From Monomorium pharaonis (Eukaryota; Arthropoda; Insecta; Hymenoptera; Formicidae), in NCBI RefSeq assembly GCF_013373865.1, contig NC_050470.1, forward strand, positions 22,660,856 to 22,724,855: a stretch of DNA of 64,000 bases, written 5' to 3'. Position 1 is the first letter of the stretch; each line of letters starts with the position of its first letter. The position numbers and the translations under genes were made by a program. The notes below the pieces were generated by a model. The model ran no database searches, was not told the origin of the DNA, and worked only from the letters and a program-made list of their open reading frames with translations. Shown piece after piece: positions 52,201 through 64,000 of this stretch.

Positions 52201-53740
52201 ATCGCGCCGAGCTTCCTTCCTGCGTCTGATAAACGATGGAATCGCCCCGGGAAGCCGTTCCCCGTAACGGATGTTTCTACTTGCCGCGGGACGTTCCTTC
52301 GTCACCGTTTCTTCCTGCGCAGTGAGAGGAAGACATCACCGTCGATACGATCTGGTATTACTGTTATAGATTTCGTATGTCGATGTCGCCATGATTCGTA
52401 TTCTTTGCAGATCGACATGGCGGCCAAGTAATTGCACCGATCCGTTGGGCTTAATATCACCCGACGGTCGCGCGGCGAGCCTGAACGGCATAAATTTCCG
52501 AGGTAGCTTCCTAGCTATCTTGCGCGCGAGGTGATAAAGGACACGGGTATGATAAGTAGGTGAATACCGGCGAGTGTTTAATCATAATCGAAAGCGGGGT
52601 GACGAGGGAACGAGTCTTCTCCAGATTGGATCTTATTCGCGTTAGCAATCGAGAATCATGTCCGTAATCAAGTATACCAACACTTGATCACGAGGACAGT
52701 TTGTAGATAGCGGGTTAATAAAGATGTATTGCTAATGTAATCATGCCGTGGATTATAAGCGACGGCATAAATCCTACTAACCTCGTCAGGTACAAAAGTG
52801 ATAATAAGCAACTCGATTAAGCTCCTATCAATTATATCTTATCACATTCGTTTGGAACTTACTCAAGCAATCACAATTATATCCTCCGAGGCATCCTCAG
52901 ATAAAGCTTGGAAAAACGTTGCTTCTATGTTATGTAATGTAGAATTCTCTCTCTCTCGTTTCTCATAATGATTTAATACTGAGAGAGGATCAATGTCAAG
53001 TTCAAATTAGATTCCGTAAAATTTTTTTTTCCAATGTACCAATCGGTTATTCCAAAAACGATTGGATATTTTGCGAGCGCCTTGCTGAAAGTCACATATT
53101 CGCTTCGAAGTTCGTTACATTATGCATTTCGCTTACGTTTTCATCCCGCGTTTGATAAACGGCGACATAAATCCAACGAAGAGCGTTCGTTAGAACGGAT
53201 CTTCTTCTATCCACGGGAGGTTGCCCTCTTCATCATCGTTCCCGGGTACAAGCGTAAAAGCAGACGGTAGGGGACGATCGTATACGACTCGCCTGCAGAA
53301 GAGAAGATAGCAGAGCAATCGCGTGGGCGTTACACGGTCTCTCGTTATGCGGTTTCTGCGACGTTCTCATATACATCGAATCTCGTTTGCGCTCTCGCAA
53401 AACTTGCTAATTGTTATTCTGCACAAACTGAGTAAGAAATTTAATTGTAAGATTAGGATACGTCTTTTATACGTTTGAATTTATAAATTGAAAAACAGTT
53501 ATGGTTTCCTTTATGTCGATGCATAGAAATCAATTAAAGGGAAGGGATGCTGGCTCTGCAAAAATTCGAAATTTTTCCGTTTGAAATATGTTTTTATTGT
53601 ACAGATACAATTAAACTACGATCTTTTAAAAATAAAAGAAACAGATGTAAAATATATGAATATGCGATGTTTTCGTGCAAAACCGCAGGTGTGTTCCTTA
53701 AGCTGATCGATCGTGCCATGTGATGTGACGGTAACACGAT

Positions 53741-53765
53741 GAAGAAGAAGAAGAAGAAGAAGAAG
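53741..53765. repeat. (GAA)n trinucleotide repeat
   Basis: Eight GAA units lie in otherwise unremarkable sequence. The reverse strand gives a poly-Phe frame that is not supported as a gene. Confidence 0.9.
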
Positions 53766-56720
53766 TAGGTCAAGCTCCCTGCCGATCGAGCAAGTTGGAC
53801 GGCGAGAATTAAAAGCCAGAGAGACAGGCGGTACCGTTTGTCGTGTCCCGCGAGTTTCGCTGTCGTAGCCGCGACGACGAATTGGTGATGCAAGTTGTCA
53901 CTACGTTTTTACGTTCGCACGACGTATGTCCATCGAATCCTCGTCCGTTTTATGCCGAGCACGCGTTTTTGCACGTTGCGCATCTGGCAAAACTGCCTGA
54001 GAGATTTCAACCTGAATCTCGATATCTACACAGTAGAATTTAGTTATTGAATCTGACGATATACTTTTTTTTCAAAGGAAAGTAAATAATAATAAAGAAA
54101 ATAGTCATAAGTGTCATATATGTATATGACTGCATTCTTACTTTAATATATCTTGATTATCAAATTTTTTTCAATAAATTTATATTTTTGGATGTGTGAT
54201 TTAGCTCGAATTAAATAGATATGTATCAAAGAAATTATTAATTGATAAATAGCAGATGTTGCTCTACATACGTGTATATGGAACATAATAGGCTTAAAAC
54301 TAGCTTGCCAGGCAGATCGATTTTTAATATACGTTTCAGGCAATTAAAGTCATCGTCTAAACGATGTCACCCGCGGCGATTCTTCGTCACGTGTTTTAAT
54401 GAGGACGGCTACCTGCGACGGTGCATTCAAAACATACGTCAACAAGATCGCTACGACTCATTTTTTGCGGTACCGTATATAATAATTAATAATTCTGCTA
54501 TGCGAAGGTTTTTGTCTTGAAGAATTCTATAATAATTATCACGAAAATATTAATCTCTGCAAATTAATTAATTAATTTGTTGAAATAAAAATTAATGATG
54601 CAGTTCCCGATTTTAGCAATTTTATATTATATATATTCAATAATGTGCTTTAAAAGTACAATTTTTAGCTTGAAATGGAAACATTTTGAGAGCTGTCTAT
54701 ACATTATTTAAATATGATACTCAAATAATGTTTAATTTAAATTTTTATATTCAGCGCCAGTTATGACTTACAAAAAAATATATCAGATAATGTTTTTAAA
54801 TTTTTATTGAATCGATTTATTTTTATGCTTATCTGGCAGACATTAATTGTCAGCAATAATATAGAACGTTTTTTTAATCTCATGTTTACCGCGGTGACAT
54901 AAAAGCATCGGGGTTTACAATTTCAGCGAGTGATAAGCGCAACTTATGCCGACTTTGTGACTACCGTAAAGCAACGCAAAGGCCAAGAGCGCAATATGAC
55001 ATGAGGATTACATTCTCACGAGAAAGAAGCAGCGTAGTGCGTATGTTCGTTTACCTATTAGCAATTATCTGCATATGCGAGTGGCTTTTGGTGCAAGGAG
55101 TATATTAGAATTGCACGGGTACAAGAGGGCGCCTTGTGAATTTTCTATTTCCAAGGCATTAATCGTGCCAGCTTCTTCATTTCCGTCATTATTGCGCGGA
55201 ACTTTGTATTTGCCTTACTATTGCGCGGAACACTTATTAGTAATTTTTAAATTAACTTACTGAATTAGCGTTATTATAAATTTACTTCTAAAATTTGCAT
55301 GCCATTATATTTGTTATCAAGTTTCTTTAGTCCAATCTCTTAAACACTTTTATTATTTTACTTTATTTTCTCGTGGGAATATTTTTTGAAATAACAATTG
55401 AATTACTTTCTGTGAATTTGAAGATATATATTTCGAATCTTTCTGAATAATATCTTAGTTAATATTAATTTACCAAATAACAATTAAAACAATTGCAAAA
55501 TAAAGGAATATTTAACTTAATAGTGGTCTCGTCTTGAATTTAATGGCTATCGGAACAGATGTCATTTAACTGGATAGGCTTTCTCTACCTGTCTTGTTCT
55601 TCGACTCGGTGGCAAAGAGCTAAGGAGGGGTAGGGGACCAAAGATACTGCGCGGGCGTGGGAATATTATTCCTCCGGGGGCCACTGACCACAGTGTGCAG
55701 CGTGAGGCCCACGGGCTGTACTCGAGCCGAGTCACTGGACTCATGCTCTTTCGAGAGTCCTTCGGGGATAAGTCGTAGAACGGCGATACAAATGCGCCTC
55801 TGTTAGGACTGCATAATCGCTGATAGTAGTTACACACTGTTTTGAAAAATAAATACATTTTCCATAAATGGTTTTCATATAGGTTTAAATAAGAACGGTA
55901 ACAACATGTTGTTTAGATATTGAAGACGTCAGCAAATAATCAACGAATAATAAATCGTATATTTTCAGATAAACGGGATTTGAAGTTAATTTATCGTGTT
56001 GTAATCGAGTGTCAAAGTGCAAGAGCAATTTATACAGTAATAAAAGTCAACTTTTTTAGACCGTAAAGAATTAATATATTTTTTTTATTCTAATGAGTAA
56101 GAATACAAATTTAGTAATGCGATATTAAAATCTAGGAAGAATAACCCGAGCTACTTTTTGTAACGGAATTTGAGAGAGAAAGTATCTCATTACCTAGCTT
56201 GAAAAAAAAAAAAAAATGTTTTGTTCGCCGGACTACTGCCGCCAACTAATTACGGCCAATCCCCTGCCGAACAAATAACTTACAGTTGCTATTGATTATA
56301 CGACGTCATTAATAACGAGAGTTTGGAGCCGCGCGATTAATGAGAATATTCAGCCTGGGCACAAAAGGCGACTCCTGAGAATATCAGAGACAAAAGACGG
56401 AGGTATCGGCTCGCTTCGATCGATCCGCGTGTCGCGACCTCGGGTGCTCGTGAGGACCCCGGCCCGGCAGGTGCTGGCGGCGGGCCCCCGGTTCCACTCT
56501 CCGGGCCCCGAGGCTCCTTTCTCGTCCCCACCATCCTCGCGGCAGCGACTCGTTCGGCAGGCTCGTTTGATCGCCGCCGCTCACGACTCTCCTCCAGGTA
56601 CGCCGGGACGATAATTATTATCCTTGCGTAACCGCCCTCGGGGCGAGATATCTGTGTACCCTAGGTGTATGCTCTTGGGAATATAAATATGCGCCCCTCT
56701 CTTCCGTTTCTATCGGTGAA

Positions 56721-57343
56721 GATTTCATGCCAGCCGACGAAAAATTAAGAGAAACAACGTGGGTCTCGTAGTAGCACGAGGGGGCGGATAGATCGTAAAA
56801 GCAAGAAAGAACGAACCAGAGGATAATGGAGGTCAAAATGGCGTTTGATTAAAATTAACCGATCAATAACAGATCTATCCCGTTTTAATGTGAATATTTA
56901 ATTTAGGTGATTTTAGGTACACAAATTAATAAGGAAATTTTTAGGAAACGTGATCGGTGTTGTAAATTCATACATATGTATAGTCCTGATTAAATCATTT
57001 TTTACAATTGCCAATTGTATGTAAACTAAATTGCAAAAAGTACAAAGTTCGGTGATCGTGTAATTGGAAATAAATCAATACTTAATTGGAATAATCAACT
57101 ATTTATTTTATAAATTAACGAAAAATTGGAAAACTATAAATAGAGATTATTAAAGCATTACATATTTTATATGTTATGCATTTTTTAAATTTATGATACA
57201 TTTCTCAAAATATAATTGCGTTTATACAGACTATATTCTCTGCGAACAAAGTCGAAAAGGGATTTCAATACTTGGCAGAAAAATTAAGAGACGGAAATCG
57301 AGGGATCAGGAGAGAACGAATGAGAGGGTAATGGGGGTCAAAT
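56721..57343. repeat. Pair of diverged direct copies, about 80-115 bases each
   Basis: Copy one is about 56721-56837 and copy two about 57261-57343. Both contain GATTTCA, then GAAAAATTAAGAGA, then GAACGAA-GAGG-TAATGG-GGTCAAA in the same order. Copy two is shorter by about 30 bases in the middle. This suggests an old local duplication or two fragments of one dispersed repeat. Confidence 0.5.
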
Positions 57344-59471
57344 GATACTCGACCGAGGAACCATCTGTCTTTGGCCTGCTGGATGCACCTTCCCCCAAAA
57401 ATAAGCATCTCATTGGCTTTATCTTCTTTTTTCTCTTCTCTCTTTTTAACGCAGTATGTATTATACATGGTACATGTGTGCACAGAAACTTCTGATACAA
57501 ATGCGATTGCATTAAGTGATAAATGATAGAGAAGTAATCGTAATAAGACAATTGCAACGTACGCGATAAGTTCCAACATTTAGTAGCCGTATAAACGCGT
57601 TGGAAAAAAAAAGACGAATGGACGGTTCTAATCAGTTAGTCCCAGTTAATGAATATACATTATTTCCTTTGAAATATCGTTGAAATTGTCACGGTTGAAT
57701 CCGGAGTTGAGCATGGCTGATCACGGGCGCCGATGTCGCTAGATTTCCATGCTCTTTTGCGAGCATGCGTCCGATTATCGCACAGGCAGTTCGCATTCCG
57801 AATCGTTAAGGCGATAATGTATTCGGTCGACGGGCGTATTAAGGATACTTTATTACTCGGCGCTTAATGCGTGCGCGGCGGTCGGCTGCTCAGCGATGCG
57901 CATCCGCAGGCTCCTCTCGGGTTTCCGCAACGTGCTGGTGCGGCCAAACGAGATGCGCGCCACAACGTTCGCGTTCGCCACGAGCACGCGCGCGCGACCG
58001 ATAAGCGGCGAAAAATTTTGACGCGCGTTAAACGCATCGTCGTTCCGGGTCGTCGGCCGCGGGACCGGCCGGTTTGAATTATCGGCCGATACGCTATCAC
58101 GATACGGTATTATATACGGGGAGGGAAGGGTATACCTCCTGCGGCCCGTGCACGGCCCGTAAATATCGGCCAGCGTAATTTATTTATCATTTACTGACAA
58201 GCCGACCGCGGCCGTTACAATTTATCGTAACGCATCAATTGCCGCTTAACGCTTGGAACAATGTGATACTGGCCGATTCCGCGCGGAAAGCTCGCGCGCG
58301 GCGTGTATCGTTTTGAATTATCGGCTTATCGGTGCGTTATCAGTGGCCGCCGATGCGATCGCTCATCGGGGCCGCTTCCTATTAACGCTGGTGATTGTAA
58401 AACATTTATCGCGGTTTGCATCTTTTGATGATAGCTATTAGCTTGTTAAAATCTTTTTGCGGTGAATTATATCTTGCCCGTGCGTTACACGGTACGTGGA
58501 TTCTAAAACTTTTTGTTTGGGGGAAAAAGAGCTGATACGCAGCATACTAAAATCACGAAGCTTTTAAAATTTTACGACGTTAACATTTTTTCAAGATTGG
58601 TTATTTCATCGAAACGGCCATGTCGATAATAGCTTCTCGATATCTCGACTCTAATAATTAATATTTAAGCAAAAAAAAAAAAAAATTACTTTGGTTATGC
58701 ACAATTGCTACTTTTTGTTCATTTATTCACGTCAAATTTGAATTTTTATCATTTGATTCCTAGATTTTAAAAAGTCTGGACTTTTATGCCGTTAAGTCCG
58801 AGGAAGAGAGAGACTCGCGTTAGAAAAGTCAACAAATCTTTCATGACAACCTTACATTACGACGCGCGACGTTAAGACGCCGCGTTACCGTCCAGGAACA
58901 AAAAGCGCTAAACTGCTAATCGTGTAATTGTCCAGTTGGCAAGGGGATACGTTCCCACCTCGTCCTCCAGGAATCACGCGGGGCACGCGAACGAGAGGAA
59001 GTGACCTACCGCGCGTACGGATAATAAAAAGGGTTCGCACCCGTAAATAAGCGAGCCGCTCCTCTCTTGTATTCGTTCCGGGCATACCGGGAGCAGGGCT
59101 GTAAATTTATCAGTCAACCATCAGCCATCGTAAGCAGCGAATAATGCGCCATGCACTGTTGCAGCCATTGCGTGCGCGTATATACCGACGCGTAATTGAG
59201 CGTACGCGTCGCGAACGCATTTCTCTATATAGAAGACGAAGGAAGCTGGAGGGCTGATGATTCAAGCCACGATTGCGAAAGTTGCGAATAAAGCTGCGGA
59301 AATTTCTAGACAATAATTATTCTTATTGATTATCCGAATGACTTAATTGGATATTAATTCCCAAGTTATTAAAGTCTAGCAGATTATAATTTTCCAGATT
59401 TAACGGGCGTAGGTTGTGTCACCAGTCGTGATTGAAGAGAGGAATCACGCGATTTTAAAGTACCGTTTTCT

Positions 59472-59482
59472 GGGGGGGGGGG
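59472..59482. repeat. Run of 11 G
   Basis: A guanine homopolymer lies in mixed-composition DNA and is prone to length error in assembly. Confidence 0.85.
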
Positions 59483-59705
59483 AAGAAATATATTAGCTGG
59501 AGTAAGTAATTCAGATCGTGTAATGACGGCTAGCATTCTTCTGATGTTATTTGCCATCGGTGATCATAATTTCGCGGATCACTCCCGTCACGAATGCACG
59601 TCGCTTGGCTGAACGTGCGCGTGAATATGGATAGATAATGCGAACCCGTTTCTCTCGAAGCCCCAGGCGTTACATTTAGATAGAAGGGACTGCCGTAGCC
59701 GTGCC

Positions 59706-59707
<2 letters not shown>

Positions 59708-59751
<44 letters not shown>
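59708..59751. repeat. (TC)n microsatellite
   Basis: About 22 uninterrupted TC units are present. Confidence 0.95.
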
Positions 59752-59753
<2 letters not shown>

Positions 59754-60628
59754 GGTTTTTCATATCGATCGCTTTGATAACTTCTACGGCTGCACTCTTA
59801 CCGCATCGTTTGCATACAATGGTGCTTTTCATAGCCTCGGTTTGTGCTCTCCTCGCGAAGATTTAATTAGGACGCGACGAATTATCATACATGTTTTCAC
59901 AGATTATCGTCTCACATTCTCACAATACGAGTTAATAACGGCTTCTTCCCCGTGACATGCACTCGGATCGATGAATTGTCCATGATCTATGATCTTCAAT
60001 CGATTGGATTGAGGCACAGAAGCACGTTGTTAGAGTCGATAAGCAATTTTCAAGTCGGCTGCACTGTAATTGAAAAGCCCGTTGTTCGTCAAATTTTTAG
60101 CTTAAGGTAAATGGTGCGTAGAAATAATTGCTTCTCTACGCAATAGTGTGTGCTGTACCTGCAAAGTGACTGCAAGATATTTCTTCAATTGCACAATCGA
60201 CGCACAATAAAGTAACTGTTTATAGATAAGGTGATTTTCTTCACCAGATAAAAATATCAACTCGTTCATACTGTTTGTTTATTTTTATTACAGTGTCCAT
60301 CCGTCATTCTCTCACGATCCCTCTGGAATGACTGATTCGCACAGTCATTTAGGCTTAGATGAACTCGCGGATCTGCACTCAATACGTTGTAGATAAACTT
60401 GATTTATCTGCACATCTTTGCAAAGTATGATTTAAGGGCAAGAGAGTAAGGAATTGTACGCACTAGAGAATGTACTAAATAACAATAGAAGAATAATTTA
60501 AAATATTTTTATAAAATTTGAAAAAGAAGTTTGATATATTTTAACAATGTGTTTTCCATTATATATTTGCGTATCAATTTGAAATATTTTTGGAAAGTAA
60601 AATATCATTAATAATATTACATCTTTGT

Positions 60629-60629
<1 letters not shown>

Positions 60630-60670
<41 letters not shown>
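60630..60670. repeat. (CT)n microsatellite
   Basis: About 20 uninterrupted CT units are flanked by AT-rich sequence. Confidence 0.95.
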
Positions 60671-60673
<3 letters not shown>

Positions 60674-62889
60674 TCCTTTGTTGTTCTGTAATCAATAAAA
60701 GCTCAGTTTTATATTAAAAATATAAATGGCATTGAGAACACGTGCTTCGACCATTGGCTTTGGTATATGCAATAAAAAGGCAAAGGTCTTCAAGGGAGAG
60801 TTAAAACACAATCGCAAATCCGAATAGGGGCCATAGGGCTGGCAGTAAATACGCTTCCGCGTTTCGTACGTTGTTCGTAGCTATTGACAAGAACCATAAA
60901 CTGTGCGCGTACCTCCGGCGACACGTACGACGTCAGGAAGGAAGAGAGAAGAAGAAAGAGACAGCGAGAGAATAAGAGAAGAAGATAATACGAGACAGCT
61001 ACATGCGGGAGCCAAGCTTCTCTCTTCGATAATGTGAGCCGTTCGATGCCTCGGGCGTTTGTGTTTGCGATAGGAGGCCGTTCAAGGCTACCAGTTTCCT
61101 TCTCGAGTCGTCTTAGATCTCGATCCCTGCCGCGGGAACATCAATAGGAATGTCTTGATCGTAGTAGGTTCCGGCGGTACAATATTGCGCGTAACAATAC
61201 CGATACGAACAGCCGATATTGTATAGCGTAACGATGTGTTCCTCTCTCGGACGGAGTAGACGATTATAAAAAGTCTAAATGCACGATGAGGTAACCGGAT
61301 GAAATACGGTGAACGATAGGATGATGAAATGTTCAAATAATAATCATTTTTTAATAACTGTATTCATCAGATGTCACTGAAAGAAAAGGCTATAATTGAT
61401 CAAATCAGAATTTGACTACAATTTGTTACTCATACATTGAGAAAAGTTTTTGGTTTTGTGATTATAATTGCATAGAACAATTATTATAATCAAGAGGTTT
61501 ACTTTTGTGGTTGTTATATTGTTATACCATAAATTATGATAATTTTAAATATTAAAATATCAAGTTATATGAATAGTAAAAGTAAAAGAAATACGCTTAT
61601 GTAAATATAATTTTAATTATAGTGAATATAACAATTTTTTAAATATTCGCTTACTACATTTACGTAGTAATAATAATTAATAATTATAATTTGCATTGAA
61701 ATATTTATAAATATGTAGTTGACACTAAAAATAACTATGAATTATAGTTGAATTATAGTAATTGCAATAATGTTTTTTCTCAACGTGAAAGAAATTTGTA
61801 AAAGGAATACAAAGTGCTTTAAAACAATTAAAGTTATTAAAGATGAAACAAACAAATAAATTATCAAGCGTACAGTAATTGTATTGCCAGTAAATTGAAG
61901 ATACAGATTAAAATTTTTGTAATTGATTGATGTGTGTGTACGTGTGGAATGTAGCGTAGTAAATCATAATAGCATCAACAAATCACGTGTCGCATTGGCT
62001 ACAGTCTGCGTCTAGAAGAAATTATGTTTTATACCATAAAACATAACACAAAACGCATGATAACTATAATCTCTCTAGCTCGATTCGGCGCAAACGCACG
62101 TGGATAATTAATTTATAGCGCTTTAACGGTACCAGAAAATTGCGACCTTGATGGTTGAATGTAACAGCCGACGAGGGAGCACTACCGCGTCTGCCACAAT
62201 CTCAGCTGATGCCGGTCTTATTTGTATTTCCAAGCCTCACGATGATTCCGTTTCACCGAGTTGCCGGCCGACAGCCGCGGCAGCGGTAGCTCACATAATA
62301 GTTTCTAATGAAAACCTTAGCCAATTACATAATGCCGGGGTTTCCGCGGATCTTCTTGCTCTCGTCGCCGGTGGATGATCATCTTCGCGCGAGTAGGTGC
62401 TCGCCCGGTACGATGGTGATACTAATGCTAACAATATTATATTTCTTGGAAATTCCCATCCGCGTTCCGTCTTTCTACTTTCATCTTCCTAAGATAGTTT
62501 GGCGAATTCTTCACGCGTCTGTATTCTTCAATATTATAAATGTAAAACAGTAATATCTCTCTCGATACTTCATGCATCATATTTTGCATTAAAGCAACAA
62601 ATGTGTAAAATAAATGTTGCGTCTGTATAGAAAAATTTTACTTTCTATATTTTTATTGTTTTTTATTCCATATATTTTTTAAAATGTGTTATTATTAATC
62701 ATATTTATTATTTATTAATCATAAATTTACATTTTTATGACATTACATACTTACATAGTTATGACAAAGTTATAGCAAAAAGAAAGTATTAATTTTCTGT
62801 CTCCAAATTTTTCGAATGTTCATTGTTCACGTTTCACTTTTTATTTCTGCCTGATTTAAAATATAGCTATATCACAAGTGTAACAGGGG

Positions 62890-63060
62890 ATAGTTTAATA
62901 GCACGAATTATTATCTCGGATATGCAATTTCATATGGGTTTGCAGCACCGACATGGTGGTGCCCATCATCTGGGTGATGTTGTTGATGTCAGCGGCGATA
63001 GCTTGTCCATTCTCGTCCGCGTGCATCTTTCCCGTCCGCGGCAGGAGCGTTCGTTTTAAG
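62890..63060. other. Possible exon, strand unresolved
   Basis: A GC-richer island is open on both strands. The minus strand reads KMHADENGQAIAADINN with ordinary synonymous codon mixing. The plus strand, after a TTTGCAG acceptor-like site at 62938-62944, starts at 62953 with a hydrophobic, signal-peptide-like stretch. No strong donor was found on either strand. It could be coding on one strand or only an enhancer. Confidence 0.22.
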
Positions 63061-64000
63061 TGCATGTTGCATGTATACACGTGTGTACGAATGTGCGAGG
63101 TACCAGCCGGTATTACACGTCCGTATTACGCGTAATGATAGACCAGGACGGTTCCCATTAACGCTCGGAGCACCCGCGTTTCTACGGCGATCGCCTTCTT
63201 CTAAATGGCCACCTAATTACACGGGGGTATACTGAGGATGGAGAAGGACGGCGGTTTCGTCTTTTACTGTAAGGGCGAACAACGTAATATAAAAATTATT
63301 GGTTTAATATTTTAGACAATGTTTTTAAATTTTTATCCATTTATTTTTATTTATCGCTACGAGTTATAACGTATTCTCTAAAGTAAAACTATAATGTATT
63401 ATATTTACGAGATGCAAATTGAGAATTACAATTTCTGGTTTTAATATATACATTAATGAAACCAATTGCAAGTGGAAAATTAAACGTTTGATTACAACAT
63501 AAAAAAATGTACTGTGTTATATCTAAATTTCCAGCAATTTGATGGATATTTTATGAAGACTTGTTTTTAGTGTAATCTTCAAGTAGGCGTAAGGCAAGTT
63601 CTTGGAAGTAGGATGCGCAACGAGAGATTAAAATGGTTGAACTCGCTGTTTTAACTCCGTCGCATAACGTATCATTTGTGTACACGAGAAGATTGCCGGC
63701 CAAGATCTCGAGAGCCCGTGGACGGTGCAACGAGTTTGTGCGCTCGAATCACGCTCGTGTCTCGCGTGCAAAGGTGGCACCTTAGAAACTCTATAGCAGT
63801 CAGTGGTCATTAGGGAAAACGTGCGAGGCTGTTAGCGGGCACTATTGTCTTTTATGTTAAAGCGCGGCTATCGTTACCTTAATGCCTGTCATTAATCATA
63901 TATCGGCGCGCACTCGTGGCTGACCCGTTTTAAAATTAGTTACAAACCGCGGTGCAAGCCCGTCTTGTCGCGGGAAGATTGCGGACGTCGTCGTTGCGTG
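63061..64000. other. Gene-free right edge
   Basis: Mixed sequence to 63,270, AT-rich to 63,590, then CpG-richer to the end. No gene or repeat was recognised. Confidence 0.5.

Larger units (their letters stand above)
45565..56340. other. Gene-free stretch
   Basis: Alternating AT-rich DNA and CpG-richer patches (46,020-46,700, 47,400-48,000, 49,070-49,520, 50,200-50,400, 50,680-51,000, 51,920-52,650, 53,040-53,400, 53,800-54,050, 54,880-55,140, 55,560-55,800). Many patches contain TAATTA or TTAATTA motifs typical of homeodomain sites, consistent with enhancer DNA, but this is not demonstrated. Confidence 0.45.
57344..62880. other. Gene-free stretch
   Basis: A CpG-rich region at 57,700-58,460 carries many CGGCC and TTATCGGCC-like words. 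Further mixed patches lie at 58,790-59,280, 59,560-60,010 and 60,760-61,320. The segment 61,340-62,050 is very AT-rich. A 75-codon frame with ATG at 62151 and stop at 62376-62378 has coding-like codons and an Ala-rich product, but no family and no splice or promoter support. Confidence 0.45.

Noticed and set aside
1..64000. CRISPR arrays, operons, phage genes, telomeric TTAGG arrays and rRNA
   Set aside because: None was seen. The spliced gene and composition indicate a eukaryotic chromosome arm.

Overview
This window looks like animal, most likely insect, nuclear DNA. Long AT-rich stretches alternate with short CpG- and GC-rich patches, dinucleotide microsatellites (mostly GA/TC) are abundant, and gene density is very low. 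The one clearly recognisable gene has a GT-AG intron and encodes a secreted chitin-binding (peritrophin-A/CBM14) protein, which fits an arthropod. The overall texture resembles a hymenopteran such as an ant, but that is an impression and not proof.

Layout. 1-11,140: no recognisable gene; one short inverted-repeat element (about 2,153-2,283), a GCGTAC-type microsatellite (8,505-8,575), a hairpin (about 9,242-9,317) and an 11-bp tandem repeat. 11,148-11,964: a complete two-exon gene with TATA-like box, signal peptide, two cysteine-rich chitin-binding modules and poly(A) signal. 12,000-17,450: gene-free, with a GC-rich, pyrimidine-rich island at about 14,400-17,450 that may be a promoter or untranslated exon. 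17,450-25,000: very AT-rich, with two well-preserved foldback/MITE-like elements (18,985-19,277 and 21,817-22,031) and a long GA microsatellite. 25,000-31,800: mixed composition with TCG, CA and GA repeats. 31,989-32,198: a short intronless ORF of unknown function with coding-like codons, a possible initiator upstream and AATAAA downstream. 32,350-64,000: mostly gene-free, with scattered GC-rich patches, many microsatellites, a probable decayed hAT-type transposon (about 40,061-40,602), a possible Penelope-like remnant (about 35,949-36,040) and several exon-like islands that could not be assigned to any gene.

No operon, defence system, CRISPR array or multi-gene pathway is visible. The window is best read as a gene-poor regulatory desert, or the interior of very large introns, with one small secreted-protein gene. 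Most long ORFs here lie in GC-rich or low-complexity DNA that is open in several frames at once, so they were not annotated as genes.
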